Part shown: piece after piece, positions 6,520 to 10,240 of the stretch | Layout of the letters: each line of letters begins with the position of its first letter | Numbering within the stretch: position 1 is the stretch's first letter | Origin: Endomicrobium sp. | Lineage (GTDB): Bacteria > Elusimicrobiota > Endomicrobiia > Endomicrobiales > Endomicrobiaceae | DNA length: 10,240 bases | Reading direction: 5' to 3' | Assembly (NCBI GenBank): GCA_031264425.1 | Contig: JAISDY010000023.1 | Coordinates: 1-10,240, forward strand | Position numbers and translations under genes: made by a program | The notes under the pieces: generated by a model | Databases searched by the model: none | What the model was told of the DNA's origin: nothing | Seen by the model: the letters and a program-made list of their open reading frames with translations, nothing else

Positions 6520-9245
6520 ATCCTTTTCATCTCTCCCCAATTATCTCCAATTTTAACATCAATAAGCAGGGGAACATCTAATTTAACCGCATTTTCCATC
6601 TTATCTTTTACAACTGAGATTATAGTTTCCTTCTCTTCAAGAGGAACCTCAAGGAGAAGATCGTCGTGAACCTGCAAAATCATTAAAGATTTATAGCCTT
6701 TAATTTTAAGTTCATTATATATGCCTATCATTGCAATTTTTATTATATCTGCAGAACTGCCTTGAATGGGAGTATTTAACGTCATTCTTTCACCGGCATT
6801 TCTTACCTGAACATTAGATGAATGAAGCTCCGGTATATATCTCACTCTCCCCGTAATAGTAGTGACATATCCATCGTTTAAAGCCTGCTCTACTATAAGT
6901 TTCATCCAAGTTTTTACACCATTGTATTTTTCAAGGTATCCGTCAATATAGTCTTTGGCTTTAGCAACGGGTATATTTAACTGTTTTGAAAGACCAAAAG
7001 GCGATATTCCGTAAACTATGCCAAAATTTATGGATTTCGCCGCATTTCTCAAACTATCAGGCAAAGGCTCGGATTTCTTTATATTAAATATTTCCCTCGC
7101 CGTGGCGGCGTGAATGTCTGCCCCTTCATTAAAAGCGTCAATAAGTTTTTTATCTCTTGAAATATGAGCTAAAACCCTTAAGTCAATTTGAGAATAGTCG
7201 GCTGATATAAAAATTTCCCCCGATTCAGGGATAAATGCTTTTCTAAACTCTCTGCCATAAGTGGATTTTATAGGAATATTCTGCAAATTAGGATCTGTTG
7301 AAGACAATCTTCCCGTAGCCGTTACAGCTTGGTTAAAAACTGTGTGTATTCTATCTCCATAATAAGCGCAGTAATTATTTATAGGATCTATGTATGTGCT
7401 TTTTAATTTTTGAAGTTCTCTGTATTTTAAAACTTCTGAAGGAAATTCGTAAGATGAAAGTTCCAGTAAAACGCTTTCATCCGTAGAGTACCCCGTTTTC
7501 GTCTTTTTTATTATAGGAAGATTTAGTTTTTCAAACATTACGTGGGCAAGCTGCTTTGGCGAATTTATATTAAATTCTTTGTCTGACATCTTGTATATAT
7601 TATTTTCAGCATGCTTTAATTCGGAGACAATTCTTTCATTAAACGCTCTCAAAAAAGAAGCGTCTATTTTTATGCCTACTATTTCCATTTCTGAAAGAAT
7701 TTCAATCAAAGGCATTTCCATATTAAAGAAAAGATTAGCAAGATTCTTTTCTTTTAGTTGAGTTTCAAATATTTTGTAAAGAGCAAACTCCGCAGCCGAA
7801 AATAAGTTTGCATATTTAGCAACATGATCAATCGACAAATCGGCGAAAGAAATTTTTTTTATGCCCTTTCCGCTAAAGTTTACACTGTCCATTTCAAAAT
7901 TTAGATATTCCTTTGATAAATTTTCAATTTTGTGGGATTTTGACGGATCCAAACAATAAGACGCAAGCATAGTGTCAAAATAAATATTATTTAGAACAAT
8001 ATGCAGCATTTTATATATATTTCTTTCCCACTTTAAATCATATCCGACTTTTTTTATTGCGTTAGAAGTAAAAATAGGAGAAAATACCTTCATAAATTCA
8101 TCTAACGATATCTGTATAAAAGTTAAATCGTTATGCCCAATCGGAAAATAAAAAGATTTTTTATTTACGCACATAGACACGCCGACAATTTTAGCTTTCA
8201 AAGAATCCGCATCAGACCCTATTGTCTTTAAAGAAAACTCGCCCGCATCTTTTATGACACCCATAACCTCTAAAACTCTTGACGTGGAATTTACTATCTC
8301 AAATTTTAAATTATCTTGCGAAAAATCATTGAAGTTAAGTTCTTTATTTTCAACGATTCTATTTGTTTTATGTTCAATTTTTTGAGAATCTTTACTTTTG
8401 CCGGAATATTTGTCTACAAGGCTTTTAAATTCATACTTTTCAAAAAAAGAAACCGCTTTGCCAATATCTAAATCTTTGTTTTCAAAATTATTTAATTTGT
8501 AATCTAAAGGAACGTTAAAATTAAGCTCTATCAACTTTTTGCTAAGCTCAATATTGTCTTTGCCTTGTTGCAATAATTTTCCAACCTTACCTTTTATTGA
8601 GTCTGCATTTTGCGATATATTTTTAAGAGTTCCGTATTCTTTTAGAAGCTTTACCGCCGTTTTCTCGCCTATTCCTTTTATGCCGGGCACATTGTCGGTC
8701 GCATCGCCGGTCAAAGCAAAAATATCAAGCAGTTGACTTGGCTTAACACCGTACTTTTCCTCAACTTTTTTTGCATCGTACATAATGTCTTTGGAGTCAT
8801 TCCAAACTAAAACATTTTCATCTTCAGTAAGCTGCAATATGTCTTTGTCACCCGTTACAATTACAGTTTGAACCGAGTTTTCTTTATTATGCTTTACTAT
8901 TGTCGCTATTAAATCATCCGCCTCATAGCCTTGAATTTCCACTCTGGAAATATTCAATGCGTCAACAGCTTCCCTTGCCAAAGGCATCTGACTGATAAGG
9001 GCTTCATCCAAAGGTTTTCTGTTAGCTTTGTATTCTTTAAATATTTCATGTCTAAAATTTTTTGAAGGATAATCAAAACAAACCGCAATATAGTCAGGAG
9101 TGAAAATATTCTTGATTTTAAGCAACAATCTTATAAAGCCATAAACGGCGTTAACTTGTTGATTATTTGATGTGGATAACGGAGGCAAAGCGTGATATGC
9201 TCTGTGAATGTACGCATTGCCGTCTAAAATAAAAAATTTTTTCAT
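6516..9245 (-). CDS. polA: DNA polymerase I, proofreading site apparently inactive
   Basis: This full-length 909-residue Pol I fills repair gaps and removes RNA primers from Okazaki fragments. Residues 1-275 are the 5'-nuclease with FILDGNAYIHRAYHALP, EYKANRKP, EADDLIA, TGDKDILQL and LTGDATDNVPGIKGIGEKTA. Residues about 310-495 are the 3'-5' exonuclease fold, but its carboxylates are gone: the FDTET position reads FSLKTIG (337-343), the N-x-x-x-D motif reads GYDLKWERN (401-409), and the YxxxD motif near Tyr478 lacks its Asp. Residues about 505-909 are the polymerase with motif A SADYSQIDLR (Asp683), motif B RNAAKSINFGIVYG (Lys737, Phe741, Tyr745) and motif C QVHDD (Asp861-Asp862, usually Asp-Glu). 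Phe741 predicts discrimination against dideoxynucleotides. No good Shine-Dalgarno precedes the ATG; it overlaps the trxB stop as ATGA, so reinitiation is likely. Confidence 0.98.
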   Translation of the reverse strand: MKKFFILDGNAYIHRAYHALPPLSTSNNQQVNAVYGFIRLLLKIKNIFTPDYIAVCFDYPSKNFRHEIFKEYKANRKPLDEALISQMPLAREAVDALNISRVEIQGYEADDLIATIVKHNKENSVQTVIVTGDKDILQLTEDENVLVWNDSKDIMYDAKKVEEKYGVKPSQLLDIFALTGDATDNVPGIKGIGEKTAVKLLKEYGTLKNISQNADSIKGKVGKLLQQGKDNIELSKKLIELNFNVPLDYKLNNFENKDLDIGKAVSFFEKYEFKSLVDKYSGKSKDSQKIEHKTNRIVENKELNFNDFSQDNLKFEIVNSTSRVLEVMGVIKDAGEFSLKTIGSDADSLKAKIVGVSMCVNKKSFYFPIGHNDLTFIQISLDEFMKVFSPIFTSNAIKKVGYDLKWERNIYKMLHIVLNNIYFDTMLASYCLDPSKSHKIENLSKEYLNFEMDSVNFSGKGIKKISFADLSIDHVAKYANLFSAAEFALYKIFETQLKEKNLANLFFNMEMPLIEILSEMEIVGIKIDASFLRAFNERIVSELKHAENNIYKMSDKEFNINSPKQLAHVMFEKLNLPIIKKTKTGYSTDESVLLELSSYEFPSEVLKYRELQKLKSTYIDPINNYCAYYGDRIHTVFNQAVTATGRLSSTDPNLQNIPIKSTYGREFRKAFIPESGEIFISADYSQIDLRVLAHISRDKKLIDAFNEGADIHAATAREIFNIKKSEPLPDSLRNAAKSINFGIVYGISPFGLSKQLNIPVAKAKDYIDGYLEKYNGVKTWMKLIVEQALNDGYVTTITGRVRYIPELHSSNVQVRNAGERMTLNTPIQGSSADIIKIAMIGIYNELKIKGYKSLMILQVHDDLLLEVPLEEKETIISVVKDKMENAVKLDVPLLIDVKIGDNWGEMKRI

Positions 9246-10150
9246 AGATTGTCTATATAATGTCCTGCGCTGACCGCCGCCTGAGCGCCATCTGAAGCCG
9301 CTGTAACGACTTGTCTAAGATGTTTTTGTCTTATATCACCACAGGCAAAAATTCCGTCAGCGGAAGCACGCATGTCTTCATCAGTTATAATGTATCCATG
9401 CTCATCAAAAGCCACCCCGCTAACAAGCAGAGTGTTTGGAACAAGCCCTATAAACACAAAAATCCCGTCAACTTTCAAATATTTGTCCTGATTTGTTTCC
9501 ACATCTGTTACAATTATTTTTTCTATGCGTTCTTCACCAATAATTTCCTTTGGAACCGTGTTATACATGACAGATATATTCGGACGAGATAGCATTCTTT
9601 CCTGTAAAATCTTTGTCGCTCTTAGCTCGTTTCTTCTATGTAAAATAGTAACTTTCTTTGCGAATTTCGCCAAATATATAGACTCTTGTATTGCAGAGTC
9701 CCCTCCGCCTATAACCAAAACTTCTTTCTCTCTGTAAAAAGGAGCGTCGCATGTTGCACAAAAAGACACGCCTCTGCCCATAAATTTAGCTTCACCGGGA
9801 ATATTCATTTCTTTTACGCGGGTTCCTGCGGCTATAATAACAGCTTTTGACTCGTAAACAGAATTTACAGTCACAACTTTTTTTACGTAGCCGTTTTTAA
9901 TCTCCGCAACTTCATCATAAACTATTTCCGTACCAAAATCTCTTGCTTGGGTTTCAAGTTTAACAGCCAAATCAAAACCATTGACACCTCCGTTAAATCC
10001 GGGGTAATTTTCAAGCAAGTCGGTTACGGTCATTTGACCGCCGCAACCATTCTTCTCTATAAGCAACGTTTTAAGTCTGGCTCTTGACGAATAAATTGCG
10101 GCAGACAATCCTGCCGGACCGCCGCCAACTATTATAACGTCATATAACAT
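9242..10150 (-). CDS. trxB: Thioredoxin-disulfide reductase TrxB
   Basis: TrxB is the FAD-containing enzyme that passes electrons from NADPH to thioredoxin in the cytoplasm. The 302-residue length is slightly under the usual 310-320. The FAD site GGGPAG is at 9-14, the redox-active CATC at 131-134, the nucleotide-binding GGGDSA at 148-153, and the second FAD motif GIFACGDI at 266-273. HRRNELRA at 171-178 is the HRRxxxRA pattern linked to the NADPH 2'-phosphate, so NADPH rather than ferredoxin or NADH is the expected donor. A clear AAGGA lies seven bases before the ATG. The upstream neighbour is trxA, 19 bases away, so the reductase and its substrate protein are probably cotranscribed. The stop overlaps polA. 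Confidence 0.97.
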   Translation of the reverse strand: MLYDVIIVGGGPAGLSAAIYSSRARLKTLLIEKNGCGGQMTVTDLLENYPGFNGGVNGFDLAVKLETQARDFGTEIVYDEVAEIKNGYVKKVVTVNSVYESKAVIIAAGTRVKEMNIPGEAKFMGRGVSFCATCDAPFYREKEVLVIGGGDSAIQESIYLAKFAKKVTILHRRNELRATKILQERMLSRPNISVMYNTVPKEIIGEERIEKIIVTDVETNQDKYLKVDGIFVFIGLVPNTLLVSGVAFDEHGYIITDEDMRASADGIFACGDIRQKHLRQVVTAASDGAQAAVSAGHYIDNL

Positions 10151-10169
10151 ATTTTTTCCTTTTTAATTC

Positions 10170-10240
10170 CTAAAGAGCGGAATTTATAAGTTTCTCTATG
10201 TCGCCTTTAGGTCTAAATCCCACTATTTTGTTCAAAACTT
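10170..10240 (-). CDS. trxA: Thioredoxin (3' end only)
   Basis: Only the last 23 codons are present; the gene continues beyond the right edge. The visible tail VLNKIVGFRPKGDIEKLINS ends in Ala-Leu and fits the final beta strand and helix of thioredoxin, where a Val-x-x-x-x-Gly turn and an amphipathic helix are usual. The active-site CGPC lies outside the window, so the call depends partly on trxB following only 19 bases downstream. Another thioredoxin-fold protein is possible. Confidence 0.75.
   Translation of the reverse strand, partial: VLNKIVGFRPKGDIEKLINSAL

Noticed and set aside
6520..6540. A TTG start for coaE at 6540
   Set aside because: The seven extra residues precede the family's N-terminal P-loop strand, and the ATG at 6519 forms the same ATGA overlap seen at other joints in this group.
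1..10240. A hidden defence, phage or mobile system
   Set aside because: Every stretch longer than about 200 bases is accounted for by a recognisable housekeeping gene. No transposase, integrase, toxin pair, reverse transcriptase or structured non-coding array was seen on either strand.

Overview
This window looks like an ordinary housekeeping segment of an A+T-rich bacterial chromosome. By eye G+C is about one third; I did not compute it. Apart from one terminator-like hairpin and a few short palindromes, it is tightly packed protein-coding DNA. I saw no tRNA, rRNA, mobile element or CRISPR. The gene set is trxA-trxB-polA-coaE, rho, and a TPR/SH3 gene followed by nadD-yqeK-LCP/LytR_C-rsfS. 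These genes face a tsaE-tsaB pair on the other strand. The low G+C, Lys/Ile-rich proteins, BatE-like protein and Lys-rich tail on RsfS remind me of Elusimicrobiota (Endomicrobium-like). That is an impression from memory, not a demonstrated assignment.

Layout. On the + strand, positions 1-742 hold the end of tsaE and all of tsaB, two genes of the tRNA t6A37 pathway. They converge on a leftward gene block with only 49 bp between stop codons. All remaining genes are on the - strand. Reading in that direction from the right edge, the first group is trxA (3' end only), trxB, polA and coaE, the last three joined by 4-base ATGA stop/start overlaps. A 181-bp gap follows, holding several small inverted repeats and the rho leader. 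Then comes rho with a strong Shine-Dalgarno and, downstream, a good intrinsic-terminator hairpin. The last group is a BatE-like TPR/SH3 membrane protein, nadD, yqeK, an LCP/LytR_C-like envelope protein and rsfS, all overlapping by 4 to 26 bases.

How the genes work together. The window combines basic maintenance functions: thiol redox (trxA/trxB), DNA repair and Okazaki-fragment processing (polA), CoA and NAD synthesis (coaE, nadD), transcription termination (rho), Ap4A turnover (yqeK), ribosome silencing (rsfS) and tRNA modification (tsaE/tsaB). The nadD-yqeK-LytR-rsfS order is a familiar conserved cluster in several bacterial phyla. The overlaps suggest translational coupling; polA in particular has no good Shine-Dalgarno of its own.

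I found no convincing new system. The points most worth a second look are: the roughly 70-residue histone-H1-like Lys-rich tail on RsfS; the LCP-like protein that appears to lack the catalytic Pro-Arg-Asp-Thr motif; PolA with a decayed proofreading site and a His-Asp-Asp motif C; and a small hairpin in the rho leader that places its Shine-Dalgarno in the loop.
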